Origin: a virus
DNA: 64,000 nucleotides
Strand: one strand, 5' to 3'
Virus record (IMG/VR): IMGVR_UViG_3300042868_010125
Location: 37,597 to 101,596 of that record
Part shown: in pieces, positions 49,237-58,340 of the stretch
Position numbering within the stretch: the stretch's first letter is position 1
How the letters are laid out: each line of letters begins with the position of its first letter
The notes under the pieces: generated by a model
The model's database searches: none
The model's input: the letters and a program-made list of their open reading frames with translations, nothing else
What the model was told of the DNA's origin: nothing
Translations under genes and position numbers: made by a program

Positions 49237-49668
49237 TTACAAGCGCTTTTCTAATTGTTCTGCTCTCAAATGGACTCCGTCTAGAAGAGGAGTTTTATTG
49301 TCATCACTTTTAACAATAATATCTCCATAGCGAATGCCTACAACGCGACCTCTTCTTCCATTAAAGTCTTTACCGCTCTTATTATCAAAAGCATCAAACT
49401 TTATTCGAACGTAATCTGCCAAGACAATTGAGCCAGGAGTTACTTGAACCCAAGTTTCGCCCTTTTCTTCTTTTACAAGAGCGTGACCTAATGACAACTT
49501 AGCAAAGATAGCAATAATATCTTTAGAGTAGTCAACTTTTTCTTCTTTATTTTTTTCTTTTACATCTTCCCATGACTTGAGAAGAGTTAAAACAGAGTCA
49601 CCAACAATTCTTCTGGTCTTATTTTTTGTCAGTTGCTCTTTCACCCAAGCGATATCTACATCAGCCAT
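49237..49668 (-). CDS. Uncharacterised protein with a KOW/SH3-like C-terminal part
   Basis: A 143-residue protein. The N-terminal helices (WVKEQLTKNKTRRIVGDSVL) are followed by a beta region GSIVLADYVRIKFDAFDN, then NGRRGRVVGIRYGDIIVKSD, which looks like a KOW- or SH3-type barrel that binds nucleic acid or protein. It follows an AAAGGAAC ribosome site. Nothing else is known. Confidence 0.6.
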   Translation of the reverse strand: MADVDIAWVKEQLTKNKTRRIVGDSVLTLLKSWEDVKEKNKEEKVDYSKDIIAIFAKLSLGHALVKEEKGETWVQVTPGSIVLADYVRIKFDAFDNKSGKDFNGRRGRVVGIRYGDIIVKSDDNKTPLLDGVHLRAEQLEKRL

Positions 49669-49698
49669 TTTTTGTTCCTTTCTTAGTTAGTTTGTTTA

Positions 49699-50709
49699 TT
49701 ACTTTTGTAACAGTATGTTTCCGATATTCTCTTTTACACTCTCCCACGAGGGTATATTTTGAATATAAGACTCTTTTTGCTTTTTAGATAGTTCAACTCT
49801 TTCTATAGGGCTCATCTCCTCTATAGAGTTTGGAAGCATCGACCACTCTGGACCCATACTTGTGGTCAGTCTCCAGTCGGTAATTGCTGGTACCCCAACA
49901 TATAGTGCCTGAGACAGAGTGGGGAACCACCAAGGGTTTCCAGACTTATAGACTGAAACTAGTGCACCCATAGAGTTAGTTAATCTAGTGAGTATGTCTT
50001 TATTGCCTTCCCACTTAGTCGCTCTGTAGTTGACCTGAGGATTAGACAGGGATACAGACACTTTACGATACCAATCAGTCTTAGGGTTATCGATACACCA
50101 ATAATTTCCATCGGCATAGTTTTGAATCGGGTTATTAATTTCTAAAAGAGCGGCGTCTGGGGACACTAAAAATAATTTTGTTCTATCTACATTAGGTATG
50201 TATTTAGTAACTACTTCTTCTTTCGACCAAGGATATGATGGAATAATTGTTTTAGGCCAAGCATTTCCATAAAGTTTCTTAGCGCCCTCTATAACATTTT
50301 CATAGTTTTTAGGCTCCTGAGCCAACTTATACTCTCGCTTTTTAGAGTAAAAACTTCCAAAGAAGGATTCAGGTTTTCTGTATATATCTCCTAAACTAAA
50401 GTAAAGTTTGTGGGGGTCAATGGTGTCCATAAATAGGGATAGAGTCCCTAAATCACTAGCGTGATTAATTACAGACAGCGCCCCGTATGCCCTATGAGAT
50501 GCAATACCTGTTGGTTTAGAGATACCTACCAAGACAGAATCATATTGAGATAAATAATCTTTACTCATAGTTACTGAAGGATCTTCCCAAGTAACATCAA
50601 AACCTAATTCAGTTAAAGCAATATTAATAATTCCAGCAAATGAAGGATTCTTTTCGTTTGTATTTTTGGACGCGTGGGAAGCAGTGCATCCTGTAATTAA
50701 TACCTTCAT
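49699..50709 (-). CDS. Possible GT-B fold glycosyltransferase in the replication region
   Basis: A 336-residue protein opening MKVLITGCTASHASKNTNEK and containing WWFPTLSQALYVGVPAITDWR, which resembles the nucleotide-sugar loop of GT-B glycosyltransferases. The N-terminal part has a Rossmann-like VGISKPTG. It lies far from the sugar cluster, between small regulators and the replication genes. A role in DNA-base glucosylation is possible but no base-modifying enzyme is seen here; a glycan or unrelated role is also possible. Ribosome site AAGAGG precedes the ATG. Confidence 0.5.
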   Translation of the reverse strand: MKVLITGCTASHASKNTNEKNPSFAGIINIALTELGFDVTWEDPSVTMSKDYLSQYDSVLVGISKPTGIASHRAYGALSVINHASDLGTLSLFMDTIDPHKLYFSLGDIYRKPESFFGSFYSKKREYKLAQEPKNYENVIEGAKKLYGNAWPKTIIPSYPWSKEEVVTKYIPNVDRTKLFLVSPDAALLEINNPIQNYADGNYWCIDNPKTDWYRKVSVSLSNPQVNYRATKWEGNKDILTRLTNSMGALVSVYKSGNPWWFPTLSQALYVGVPAITDWRLTTSMGPEWSMLPNSIEEMSPIERVELSKKQKESYIQNIPSWESVKENIGNILLQK

Positions 50710-50796
50710 AGAAACCTCTTATATCTAAGATGATTACTAGATGTTGTTGTTAATTCCCCTGAACAACAACAACACCTAGTAAACTCTATCTTTTAT

Positions 50797-51309
50797 TTAG
50801 AACGGGGCAGCAGGAGCGGCAGCAGGTGCTGGCGCTGGAGCAGGTGCTGGTGCAGGTGCTGGTGCTGCTGCAGTTGTAGGTGCTGCAGAAGTTTGTGCGG
50901 CGATTGGGTAGTAGTTCTTGATTTCATTCTTCTTAGAACCATTCCAAGTACGTGTGCCAACCTGAGCACGGAAACGCTTACCATTAATTATTTGCTCGAT
51001 TTGAGCATTGGTTGGCGCTGGTTGCTGTAGGAAGTAATCACGAGGAACACCAAGAGCATGCATCTTTTTGAAAAAGATACCAAGAGCAGCAGGGCTATCT
51101 GGAGAAACAACTAAGTTGTCCCAGACAAGACGCTTGTTATGAGCGCCACCCTCAACCTGCGCTTTTACAGAGAACATTGTTTTGCCACTCTGTGTCATTT
51201 TGTGTGTAGCTTCTACAACTACAACATCATAATCGCCATCTGGAAGCGGATCATAGTTTCCTGATTCGCCTGCTTCTTTGATGAGGTCACCCCAGTTTAG
51301 AGTACTCAT
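50797..51309 (-). CDS. DUF669-like single-strand-binding candidate
   Basis: A 170-residue protein. Residues 1-130 (LNWGDLIKEAGES, GDYDVVVVEATHKMTQSGKT, LVWDNLVVSPDSPAALGIFFKKM) fit the DUF669 family of phage proteins, thought to bind single-stranded DNA and often next to recombinases. The C-terminus is a Pro/Ala-rich tail ending in Phe (AAPAAPF), recalling the protein-binding tail of SSB. It follows the Sak4-like ATPase gene by three bases. Confidence 0.7.
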   Translation of the reverse strand: MSTLNWGDLIKEAGESGNYDPLPDGDYDVVVVEATHKMTQSGKTMFSVKAQVEGGAHNKRLVWDNLVVSPDSPAALGIFFKKMHALGVPRDYFLQQPAPTNAQIEQIINGKRFRAQVGTRTWNGSKKNEIKNYYPIAAQTSAAPTTAAAPAPAPAPAPAPAPAAAPAAPF

Positions 51310-51312
51310 TTG

Positions 51313-52092
51313 TTATACCTCTTTCTTTTCTTTAGTGGTTTTTTCTTGAGCAGTTTGCTTAACTCCAAAAATAGTATTAAGCATTACTTCGATTGATAAC
51401 TTATCTTGTTCGACTATAGAACCTAGGCGACCTTGTACTCGCTCGCCAGCCTCATAATCATTTGTTCTTTCCACATACATACGCCTTACTTTGTAGGGAG
51501 GCTGCAGCGGATCTGGGTTTGCCATTTGCTCCACTGTCAACGCACCAAGAATGTCGTAAAAATATGGTGCTTGAATTGCTAGTTGACCTTGTAGATATGG
51601 ACGGTGTCTTCCATCCTGACTTGTTCTTGACATAGCAGTTAGTACAACTGCTTCAAGAGGATTTGTAGCATGCATAGTTAAATCGCGAAGGTCACGAAGA
51701 AGACCGCCCATGTGACGAAGTAGTTCTCCCCATTGCTGCATCTTCATTTGTTCTGTGCCAGCGATACTATCCATACACTTCACTTGTAGTTCAGAGATTG
51801 AATCGATAATCAAACTCTTAAAGTGGTGCTTTCCAAGTTGTAACCACTGATACACCTTAATAACAGTGTCATAGTCACGAACAGTAACTACAACAGTGTC
51901 CCAAGTTCCATCAGCAATTGGTGGTTCCTCGCGAAGAGGATCCCAATACTTAACAACGATAGGTAGGAATCGGTGCCCACCCTCGACGTCAAGCATGAGT
52001 CGTGGGTATGGAGCAGTTACAGCAAAAGTAGATTTACCTACCTTGCTTTCTCCGTACACCATAACCGTAAGAGAGCGTTGAATCTCACTCAT
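51313..52092 (-). CDS. Sak4-like RecA-fold ATPase (recombination mediator/annealer)
   Basis: A 259-residue ATPase with Walker A GESKVGKST (residues 14-22), a DVEGG, and Walker B FKSLIIDSISEL. Its size, the AAA/RecA-like fold and its place between a DUF669-like and a RecB-like gene fit the Sak4 group of phage single-strand annealing or strand-exchange proteins. The ribosome site is AAGGAGG. Confidence 0.78.
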   Translation of the reverse strand: MSEIQRSLTVMVYGESKVGKSTFAVTAPYPRLMLDVEGGHRFLPIVVKYWDPLREEPPIADGTWDTVVVTVRDYDTVIKVYQWLQLGKHHFKSLIIDSISELQVKCMDSIAGTEQMKMQQWGELLRHMGGLLRDLRDLTMHATNPLEAVVLTAMSRTSQDGRHRPYLQGQLAIQAPYFYDILGALTVEQMANPDPLQPPYKVRRMYVERTNDYEAGERVQGRLGSIVEQDKLSIEVMLNTIFGVKQTAQEKTTKEKKEV

Positions 52093-52095
52093 ACG

Positions 52096-53022
52096 TCACT
52101 CGCCTCCTTTTTTCTCTGTTTCATAGTATGCATAAGGATTAGTCTCCTCATACATTTCACTAAGTGCTTGTTCAGCGGCGCTTCCGTCGTCAAACATTGG
52201 GCAGATAGTAAAAAATTGGCATTTCCATTTGCAGTCACGACTTGCTTTTGGATAAGCATTAAATGCGTGGCTTTCACCAGAATCTAAAGCATGTCTTACT
52301 CTCATCAAGTCTGTGATTGTTCCGTGAATTCTATTCCAGAAAGAACGCATAGTAAAGATGTTATGACGAATTTCTATTTGGTCGTAGAAAGGAGGTTTAG
52401 CGGCCGCAGTTCTGCGAACTTTTTTAAGAAGAGTAAATATTCCGCCTTCACTTCTTTCCGATTCATCTCTTTTTGTAGACTCTAAAAGCATGTATGTCAT
52501 AACCTGTTCATTCATATGAGCCATATTTGCAAACTCAGATAAAGAACCTCCTACAGTTTTAAAGTCTCTAAACATTCTTACGCCATCGCCTTTACGACGA
52601 ACACGCATATCAAGTTTTCCTTGAAGTTCTACTTCACCATTAAACAAGGGTGCAATAATTGTTTCTTCGGTAGATATCATCTCTAACTCGGCGTCAATAC
52701 CGTTTTCTTCTACCCATTGCTCGTACCCCTCAAGCATAATGCGACCTAACTCACCTTCTGTTTCAAGGTTAGATACATCTCTAAAATCTTGGAGTAAAAG
52801 TTGTTTGTCTTGTTCAATTAATTCTGCGTGTGCAGTAAGCAAAGGAACGCCTTGCGTATAGTGAGCATCTAAAGCGGCGTGAATTCTACTTCCCATAGCC
52901 AATGGACCAGTCATGTCTTGGTGTTTAGGTTTTAATCCACGGTAATAAGTTAGCCACCATCTACGGCGACAATCTTTAAATGTCTGTATTTCTGAGTTAG
53001 ATAATCTAACAACTCCACTCAT
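52096..53022 (-). CDS. RecB/Cas4-like PD-(D/E)xK nuclease with Fe-S cysteines
   Basis: A 308-residue nuclease. LSNSEIQTFKDCRRRWWLTY opens the family; the core is GSRIHAALDAHY, then VELQGKLDMRVRRKGDGVRMFRDFKT with D-x(n)-(D/E)-x-K in GKLD...DFKT. The C-terminal CKWKCQFFTICPMF, with Cys near the N-terminus (DCRRRWW), suggests a 4Fe-4S cluster as in AddB/Cas4 relatives. It would resect ends for recombination with the Sak4-like protein. Ribosome site AGGAAA precedes the ATG. Confidence 0.85.
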   Translation of the reverse strand: MSGVVRLSNSEIQTFKDCRRRWWLTYYRGLKPKHQDMTGPLAMGSRIHAALDAHYTQGVPLLTAHAELIEQDKQLLLQDFRDVSNLETEGELGRIMLEGYEQWVEENGIDAELEMISTEETIIAPLFNGEVELQGKLDMRVRRKGDGVRMFRDFKTVGGSLSEFANMAHMNEQVMTYMLLESTKRDESERSEGGIFTLLKKVRRTAAAKPPFYDQIEIRHNIFTMRSFWNRIHGTITDLMRVRHALDSGESHAFNAYPKASRDCKWKCQFFTICPMFDDGSAAEQALSEMYEETNPYAYYETEKKGGE

Positions 53023-54818
53023 AGGTTTCCTGTCTTATCATCTTGTAGTAGTTTGAGAAGCTGGTCTTTATCTTTAACAATTTGTTCAAAGTTATCGGCT
53101 TTAGTTTCTAAAACTTGAATAACTCTTTCTTCTATAGTTCCCTCTGTAACATAGTCGGTAATTACTATAGAGTCGTGTATTTCGCTTCCGATTCTATGTA
53201 CGCGGTCTAGAACCTGCTTGTAATCAACTAAAGACCAAGGTCTTTGAAGCATTATCAAGCGACGAGCAGCAGTGAGTGTAATTCCAACTCCTCCCGCTTG
53301 GGCTGTAAAGAGAATCCATTTTATTGCTCCAGATTGGAAATCGTCAATAGCCTTCTGACGCTCATCTTCATCTTGGTCGCCTGTGATTAGACCGTGAGCA
53401 ATTTTTTTCTTTGTCAACTCTGCGCTGAGAAGATTAATAAGTTGTTTAGAGACAGCGCTTACTGCTACAGAGTCATCCCCAAAGTCCCCGTTGCCAATGT
53501 CATCCATCAGAGCATCAATTTTGCAAGAAGGAGAGTCTAATACTGCTTTAGGCTCACCAGTCTCTTCATTGACAACAATAGTTGCGTAAGAACTAGCAAA
53601 CTGAAGAAGTCGTATCGTCTGAGTCAGAACGCTAGGTGCTGCAAGGGTGTCCCCAGATTCGAGTTCAGATATCATCAAATCTCTCATCTGTTCGTAAGCC
53701 TTTTTCTGCTTAGTAGACATCTCTACATCTCTACGCTCTTTTAGAACTGGAGGCAGGTTAGGTAGTACAACTTTTTTAAGCATGCGTCTCATGTAAGGGT
53801 TTACGCTGCTGTAAAACTCCTCTTGCATCTGAGGTTTGACCCCTAGAACCATCATTCCACCAAAAGCGTTAAGCATCACATCAACCATTCGGTCAATCCA
53901 CTTTGTTTTGCTAGGCCAATCTTTTGGGGAAATCCAGTGAAGTATTGACCAAAGGTCTACAACATTGTTAGCAATAGGTGTTCCAGTTAGTGCAAAGCGA
54001 ATCTCAGCGGTACCAGAGGCAGACCAGAGAGCACGGGATTGTTTTGATTTAGGATCTTTACTTCTGTGAATCTCATCTGCAATCACTGCTTTAAATTTAA
54101 AATTGTTTAGTTCTCTTAAGTGGACTTCGCAACGGTTCTCGCTAATCTTTTCATCTTGACCTCCGCAAGCCTTGCACCTTGTTAAAGAGATAGAGCCGTA
54201 AGGAGAGAGTCTTGAGTGAGAGCGTAAGGACTCCCAGTTAATAATAAATACTTGCGCTGGTTGGTCAAATTGTTTTTTGCGTTGAAGAGCAGAGCCTTTA
54301 ATAACCTGCGTACTTACATCTGGCCACCATGTAACAAACTCTCTTGCCCAGTTATTTTTTAAAGTATTAGGGCAGACAATTAAAATAGGGAAAACATCTT
54401 CTCCTCTATCGTGTAACTCTTTTAAGGCTCTAATTGCCTGAGCAGTCTTACCTAAGCCAGGCTCGTCGGCTAGAAGAGCTCTTTTGGCAGTTGCTAGGAA
54501 GGCAACCCCTGCTCTTTGATGAGGAAATAGGACTTCATCGCCTTCGTAGGTCTCTAACTCTCTTAAATTATTGGCTGGGGTGATTCTTGTTGCTAATTGA
54601 TTGGCTGCCCAAGCGCCTAAAGTAGGCTTTATCTCTAAATCATTGCGGAATGTTGAGCGTAAGGCTAGACAGGTTGTCCAACTTAGGGGAACCCTCCAAA
54701 CCTGCTCAGAAGCGCTCCAGGAGGCTCCTGGGAGGCTTTTACAGAGTTCTTTATAGCGCCAATCAGCACTTATAAGGATATGCTCCCCTTGAGCATCTAT
54801 ATCTACAGATACTGCCAC
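53019..54818 (-). CDS. SNF2-type SF2 helicase
   Basis: A 599-residue helicase starting at GTG with an AAGGAGTCAGG ribosome site. An N-terminal HARP-like region (DWRYKELCKSLPGASWSASE) precedes motif I ADEPGLGKT (about residue 117), motif II VIADEIH (about 243), LTGTPIANN (motif III) and the C-terminal FTAQAGGVGITLTAA and DRVHRIGSEIHDSI blocks. A cysteine set (CKACGGQDEKI) lies in between. Such helicases support phage replication-recombination or fork remodelling. It overlaps the nuclease gene by four bases. Confidence 0.9.
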   Translation of the reverse strand: MAVSVDIDAQGEHILISADWRYKELCKSLPGASWSASEQVWRVPLSWTTCLALRSTFRNDLEIKPTLGAWAANQLATRITPANNLRELETYEGDEVLFPHQRAGVAFLATAKRALLADEPGLGKTAQAIRALKELHDRGEDVFPILIVCPNTLKNNWAREFVTWWPDVSTQVIKGSALQRKKQFDQPAQVFIINWESLRSHSRLSPYGSISLTRCKACGGQDEKISENRCEVHLRELNNFKFKAVIADEIHRSKDPKSKQSRALWSASGTAEIRFALTGTPIANNVVDLWSILHWISPKDWPSKTKWIDRMVDVMLNAFGGMMVLGVKPQMQEEFYSSVNPYMRRMLKKVVLPNLPPVLKERRDVEMSTKQKKAYEQMRDLMISELESGDTLAAPSVLTQTIRLLQFASSYATIVVNEETGEPKAVLDSPSCKIDALMDDIGNGDFGDDSVAVSAVSKQLINLLSAELTKKKIAHGLITGDQDEDERQKAIDDFQSGAIKWILFTAQAGGVGITLTAARRLIMLQRPWSLVDYKQVLDRVHRIGSEIHDSIVITDYVTEGTIEERVIQVLETKADNFEQIVKDKDQLLKLLQDDKTGNL

Positions 54819-54835
54819 CCTGACTCCTTACCTAT

Positions 54836-54879
54836 ATATGGACTGAAATATTTTTTAGTTTATTTTTTTCTGTCCATAT
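54836..54879 (-). other. Inverted repeat between resolvase and helicase genes
   Basis: ATATGGAC at 54836-54843 is the perfect complement of GTCCATAT at 54872-54879, with a 28-base AT-rich loop between them. It occupies the short gap before the helicase gene. It may be a weak terminator, an RNA hairpin or an operator. Confidence 0.45.
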
Positions 54880-55359
54880 CTATTTTAGCAGAACTACTGG
54901 CTTCCAACCGCTTTTAACCAACTTTAAAAGGGCGTGTCGTATGGCATCGTTTGCATGCCCTTCCCCGCCTTTATGCCACGTACCCAACTTTTTTAAAGCC
55001 TCGTTAGGGAACATAGTCTTAGCATCAACAGGAGATTGAAAAACGATTTTTTCAGGGTCATATTCCTTCACTCGACACATATGCTTTAGAACCCCTATCT
55101 GCTCAAGGCTAAATGGTGCCTGTGAATTTCTCACCGTCTGAGCAGTAATAACAAATCGCTCACAAACCACCAAAACATTATCGTAGGACTGAGTGGAAGA
55201 AGAAGCAATAGACATAGCCGTGTCCATCCAAGAAGCAAATGTCTCTGGGTCAACCTCTGCTGACATTTTAACTACTGGAGTCTCTTCTGGCACACCAGAC
55301 CACTCAACTAAACACACCCCTGTTGCTTTACCAGGGTCTACAGACACTATGTACTTCAT
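54880..55359 (-). CDS. RuvC-like Holliday-junction resolvase
   Basis: A 159-residue protein of the RNase H fold. VSVDPGKATGVCLVEW carries the first catalytic Asp, VVCERFV the Glu, and GGEGHANDAIRHALLKL the final Asp with the His. These match RuvC-like phage resolvases. It starts directly after the polymerase stop, with the GGGGAGAGAAG ribosome site inside that gene. It would resolve branched DNA before packaging. Confidence 0.85.
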   Translation of the reverse strand: MKYIVSVDPGKATGVCLVEWSGVPEETPVVKMSAEVDPETFASWMDTAMSIASSSTQSYDNVLVVCERFVITAQTVRNSQAPFSLEQIGVLKHMCRVKEYDPEKIVFQSPVDAKTMFPNEALKKLGTWHKGGEGHANDAIRHALLKLVKSGWKPVVLLK

Positions 55360-57180
55360 TTAATACTTCTCTCCCCAGTTTTCAAGTGGACCATCTATTC
55401 CAGCAGTTAGTGGAACATCCCAGCCTTCAGTAGTTGTCATACATTCTTGAACTATTTTCTTAAACTCTTCTGCTTGCTCTCTTGGTGCCTGTAAAACAAT
55501 TTCATCGTGAACAGGGACAATAAGATATTCGGTCAAATCTGCTTGGTCAAGTTTTATTAGATTACTTTTAAATATTTCAGCAGCTCCGCCTTGAATTAAG
55601 TAGTTAATCAGCGTGTAAACACGTCCTTCGTCGCAAGGAATCTTACGACCAGTCCAAGTGTAAATGTAACCTTGACCTTCATCCCTCTCCCTACGAACAC
55701 CAAGATTTTCAATATCTTTTTGAAACTTAATCATTCCTGGGTAACGCTTATCAAAAGCATCCGACACAGATTTCATCTGAGACTCTAGAACTCCAGCAGT
55801 AATTGCTTGTTTAGCAACTCCAGCACCATAGAGACGACCATAAACCATTCCCTTAATCAAAGTACGTCTTTTATCTGAACGAGTCATATCTGGTTCTTGA
55901 TACACCTCTCGACCAATTTCAGTAAAGGGGTCTGAGCCAGTTGCGTCAGCGCGATTAAAAAGATTAATTAAATTAGGATCTTTAGATAAAGATGCAAACA
56001 TACGGAACTCAACTTGGTCTAAGTCGGAGGTAATAATTACGTGGTCTTTGTCTTTAGGTATAAAAGCTCTACGAACAGTGTCATCTCCCTTTGGAAGGGT
56101 TTGTAGCGCTGGGTCAGTAATAGACATACGAGAAGTACGAGCACCTAGTGTTTTTACGGAAGGGTGAACAATTCCGTCAATTGACTTGTTTAAAAAGTTT
56201 AGGAAGTAGGTATTTGCCAGTTTATCTGCTTTACGTTGTTTTAAAATTGTCTCGGCAAGATTTTTAACCTCATCATTGCCTTGGATAGTCAGCAGGTGAA
56301 GTTGGTCTTTACTTGCAGATTTTTGACCAGAAGGGGTAGTTTCAGTTATCTCTGCACCAAGTTTTTCAAATAATCTCACTAGTTGAATATTGCTGGTGAT
56401 ACTAGTTCCAGCATAGGTTTTTTCAGCCCACTCTTTTACAGACTCGGTGTAATTAATAAGTTCTTCATACTTACGTTTCGAGTACTCTAAATCAACTCTT
56501 GCACCATTTATCTCCATACGAGTAACTATTTTTCTAGCAGCCATCTCGATTTCATAGGCTTTGTGGTAAGGCTTGTTAGGACCGCATTTTTCGTAAAACT
56601 TTTCCCATAAACGCATCGTTAAAATAGTATCGAGTGCGCCATAAGACCAATAAGGTTCAAAGTTTGTCGGGACAGTCCCCCATGTCCATCCATTTTTTGA
56701 TAAATCAATATCTAACTTATCTTGAAGGTGCGCAGCATGACCATCTACAAGTCTTGCTGATAAAGGTTTTAGTCCACCAGGACCTAGTGGGTCGATAAGG
56801 TGAGCCATAATCATTGTGTCATGTGCACGATGCCAAGGTATTTCCCAATTAGATTTAACTGCAAACCATCTTGCTTCAAATGCAATATTGTGACAAACAA
56901 TAGGTCCATCAAATTTACTCATTGCTTCATAAAAAACACCAGACCACTCTGCCCAAGGGATAGCCCAGCCATGCATACCGTCACCAACTTGAACTAAACG
57001 AATATCTCCATGCCAAGGAGATAGAGCATGGTCTCTAGGAGAACCTAGTTTTTCTCCAGTTTCGATATCTACAGCGATTGCATCGTGAGGACGTCGTTGC
57101 CCCAGCCAAGAGATAAATTCATTTGCTTTTTCTACAGAGTCAACAAGGCTTACTTGAATTCCATCTAGTCCGTTTGTCAT
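55360..57180 (-). CDS. polA: Family A DNA polymerase with 3'-5' exonuclease domain
   Basis: A 606-residue polymerase. The exonuclease domain starts AIAVDIETGEKLG with the catalytic D and E. Motif A SDLDQVEFRMFASL lies at about residues 382-395, motif B RRTLIKGMVYGRLYGAG just after 430, and motif C VPVHDEIVLQAP at about 551-562. No 5'-nuclease domain is present, which is usual for phage polymerases. Ribosome site AGAAGGA precedes the ATG. It replicates the phage genome together with the primase-helicase at 15810. Confidence 0.94.
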   Translation of the reverse strand: MTNGLDGIQVSLVDSVEKANEFISWLGQRRPHDAIAVDIETGEKLGSPRDHALSPWHGDIRLVQVGDGMHGWAIPWAEWSGVFYEAMSKFDGPIVCHNIAFEARWFAVKSNWEIPWHRAHDTMIMAHLIDPLGPGGLKPLSARLVDGHAAHLQDKLDIDLSKNGWTWGTVPTNFEPYWSYGALDTILTMRLWEKFYEKCGPNKPYHKAYEIEMAARKIVTRMEINGARVDLEYSKRKYEELINYTESVKEWAEKTYAGTSITSNIQLVRLFEKLGAEITETTPSGQKSASKDQLHLLTIQGNDEVKNLAETILKQRKADKLANTYFLNFLNKSIDGIVHPSVKTLGARTSRMSITDPALQTLPKGDDTVRRAFIPKDKDHVIITSDLDQVEFRMFASLSKDPNLINLFNRADATGSDPFTEIGREVYQEPDMTRSDKRRTLIKGMVYGRLYGAGVAKQAITAGVLESQMKSVSDAFDKRYPGMIKFQKDIENLGVRRERDEGQGYIYTWTGRKIPCDEGRVYTLINYLIQGGAAEIFKSNLIKLDQADLTEYLIVPVHDEIVLQAPREQAEEFKKIVQECMTTTEGWDVPLTAGIDGPLENWGEKY

Positions 57181-57217
57181 TTATCCTTCTGTCGTTTTGT
57201 TCTAGTTTAGTTCTTTT

Positions 57218-57688
57218 TTAAGGAATTGTCTCTATCCTATAGATAGTATCTATATTTTCATCATTCTTGGCAGCAACCTCTAAAAGTTCTCTAGCAACGT
57301 AGGTAAGGTATCTTGCCCCACTTTCGTTATATTTGTAAAGTGCATCTAGTACAGGCTGAGGATTATCGCTCACCTGAGCCCAGTAGCGATATCTTTCTGG
57401 GAAAACAATAGGCAATGACCTATTAGGGTAGCACTCTTCACAAGGAATAGCGTCTTTTTCAAGTTTGTCAGTAAACTCGTCGATTAGGTTATATCTCTCT
57501 ACTTTTTCACAGGTTGCTCCGTGATAAATTAAAGATACCCCGATGCGAGAAAGCACGTAAGAACCATTTTCAGTTTTATAAAGAGCAAACTCAATCCAGC
57601 GCACAGAGCCTTTACGCCAAGAAGAAGATTTACTCAATAGTTTCCCGTTAAACTGTAGGGTTCTAGAACTATCTTTTACTTCAAACAT
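57218..57688 (-). CDS. Conserved actinophage protein of unknown function
   Basis: A 156-residue protein starting MFEVKDSSRTLQFNGKLLSK. Conserved-looking blocks are SSSWRKGSVRWIEFALYKTE, IYHGATCEKV, IPCEECYP and WAQVSDNPQPVLDALYKY, matching a family I recall from actinobacteriophages. HxxxC with CxxC may bind zinc. It lies upstream of the polymerase in the same operon. Confidence 0.7.
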   Translation of the reverse strand: MFEVKDSSRTLQFNGKLLSKSSSWRKGSVRWIEFALYKTENGSYVLSRIGVSLIYHGATCEKVERYNLIDEFTDKLEKDAIPCEECYPNRSLPIVFPERYRYWAQVSDNPQPVLDALYKYNESGARYLTYVARELLEVAAKNDENIDTIYRIETIP

Positions 57689-57693
57689 AATCT

Positions 57694-57852
57694 CTACTTA
57701 TCTTGATCTTCAACAATTTTTGTTACATCCATTAATTGGGTTAGATCGGCACGAAGAGAGGCTATCTGACCTTCATAATTTGCAGTAATTTCGCCAATAC
57801 GTTGCTGTAGAGCAATAATCATTAGTTCGTTTTTTGTCTTTGGTGTCTCCAT
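57694..57852 (-). CDS. Small coiled-coil protein (52 aa)
   Basis: A 52-codon frame with ATG at 57852 and TAG at 57694-57696. The product METPKTKNELMIIALQQRIG continues ANYEGQIASLRADLTQLM, a heptad-type helix. It sits exactly between the genes at 57218 and 57862, with short gaps, and resembles the next gene in style (AQIAALQAQYDAV), so these two may be paralogous tail-fibre-like or chaperone proteins. Confidence 0.6.
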   Translation of the reverse strand: METPKTKNELMIIALQQRIGEITANYEGQIASLRADLTQLMDVTKIVEDQDK

Positions 57853-57861
57853 AGGTTTATA

Positions 57862-58086
57862 TTACTCTACATTTACAGCATCGTACTGAGCCTGAAGTGC
57901 GGCGATTTGTGCTTCGGCTGTGTCGATCATCTTGTTTGATGAAGCAATAATACTTGCCTCTGGAGCGTCAGTCGCGTTTTGCTCAATGATGTTGAGTTCG
58001 GCGCTGTACTTGTTAATTTTTACACCGCGTATGCGAGAGGCAATGAGGTTTAGCTTCTCTTCCTTTGTGATATCTGTACTTGACAT
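57862..58086 (-). CDS. Small helical phage protein
   Basis: A 74-residue protein, MSSTDITKEEKLNLIASRIR, with a helical C-terminus (DTAEAQIAALQAQYDAVNVE). A good ribosome site (AAAGGAAAA) precedes the ATG. Proteins of this form are frequent downstream of tail-tip genes. No function is known. Confidence 0.6.
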   Translation of the reverse strand: MSSTDITKEEKLNLIASRIRGVKINKYSAELNIIEQNATDAPEASIIASSNKMIDTAEAQIAALQAQYDAVNVE

Positions 58087-58135
58087 TATTTTTCCTTTTC
58101 TTTTATCTTTTTATTCTTGGTTTTCCAAGAAATCT

Positions 58136-58339
58136 TTATTCAATATTTAATTGTACTTTAACATTATTTAAAGCTCTTAAAATATTTTCTATATTGTTAA
58201 TTGCAGATACCAAAACTTCCTCATCTCCAGGCTGAAGAAGGTGAAGTTCTTCATTTAATATTCTATTATGCTCTTCTAGGTTAATATTATGAAGGTCTAT
58301 TCTAGAGTTAAGTATTAGCATTTTATCGTTTATGTCCAT
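58136..58339 (-). CDS. Small helical protein coupled to the tail protein gene
   Basis: A 67-residue protein starting at the ATG at 58339, one base after the stop of the 58341 gene, so it is likely to be coupled. A longer frame to 58396 lies inside that gene. The product (MDINDKMLILNSRIDLHNIN) is predicted helical and acidic. A chaperone or small tail component is possible. Confidence 0.55.
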   Translation of the reverse strand: MDINDKMLILNSRIDLHNINLEEHNRILNEELHLLQPGDEEVLVSAINNIENILRALNNVKVQLNIE

Positions 58340-58340
58340 A

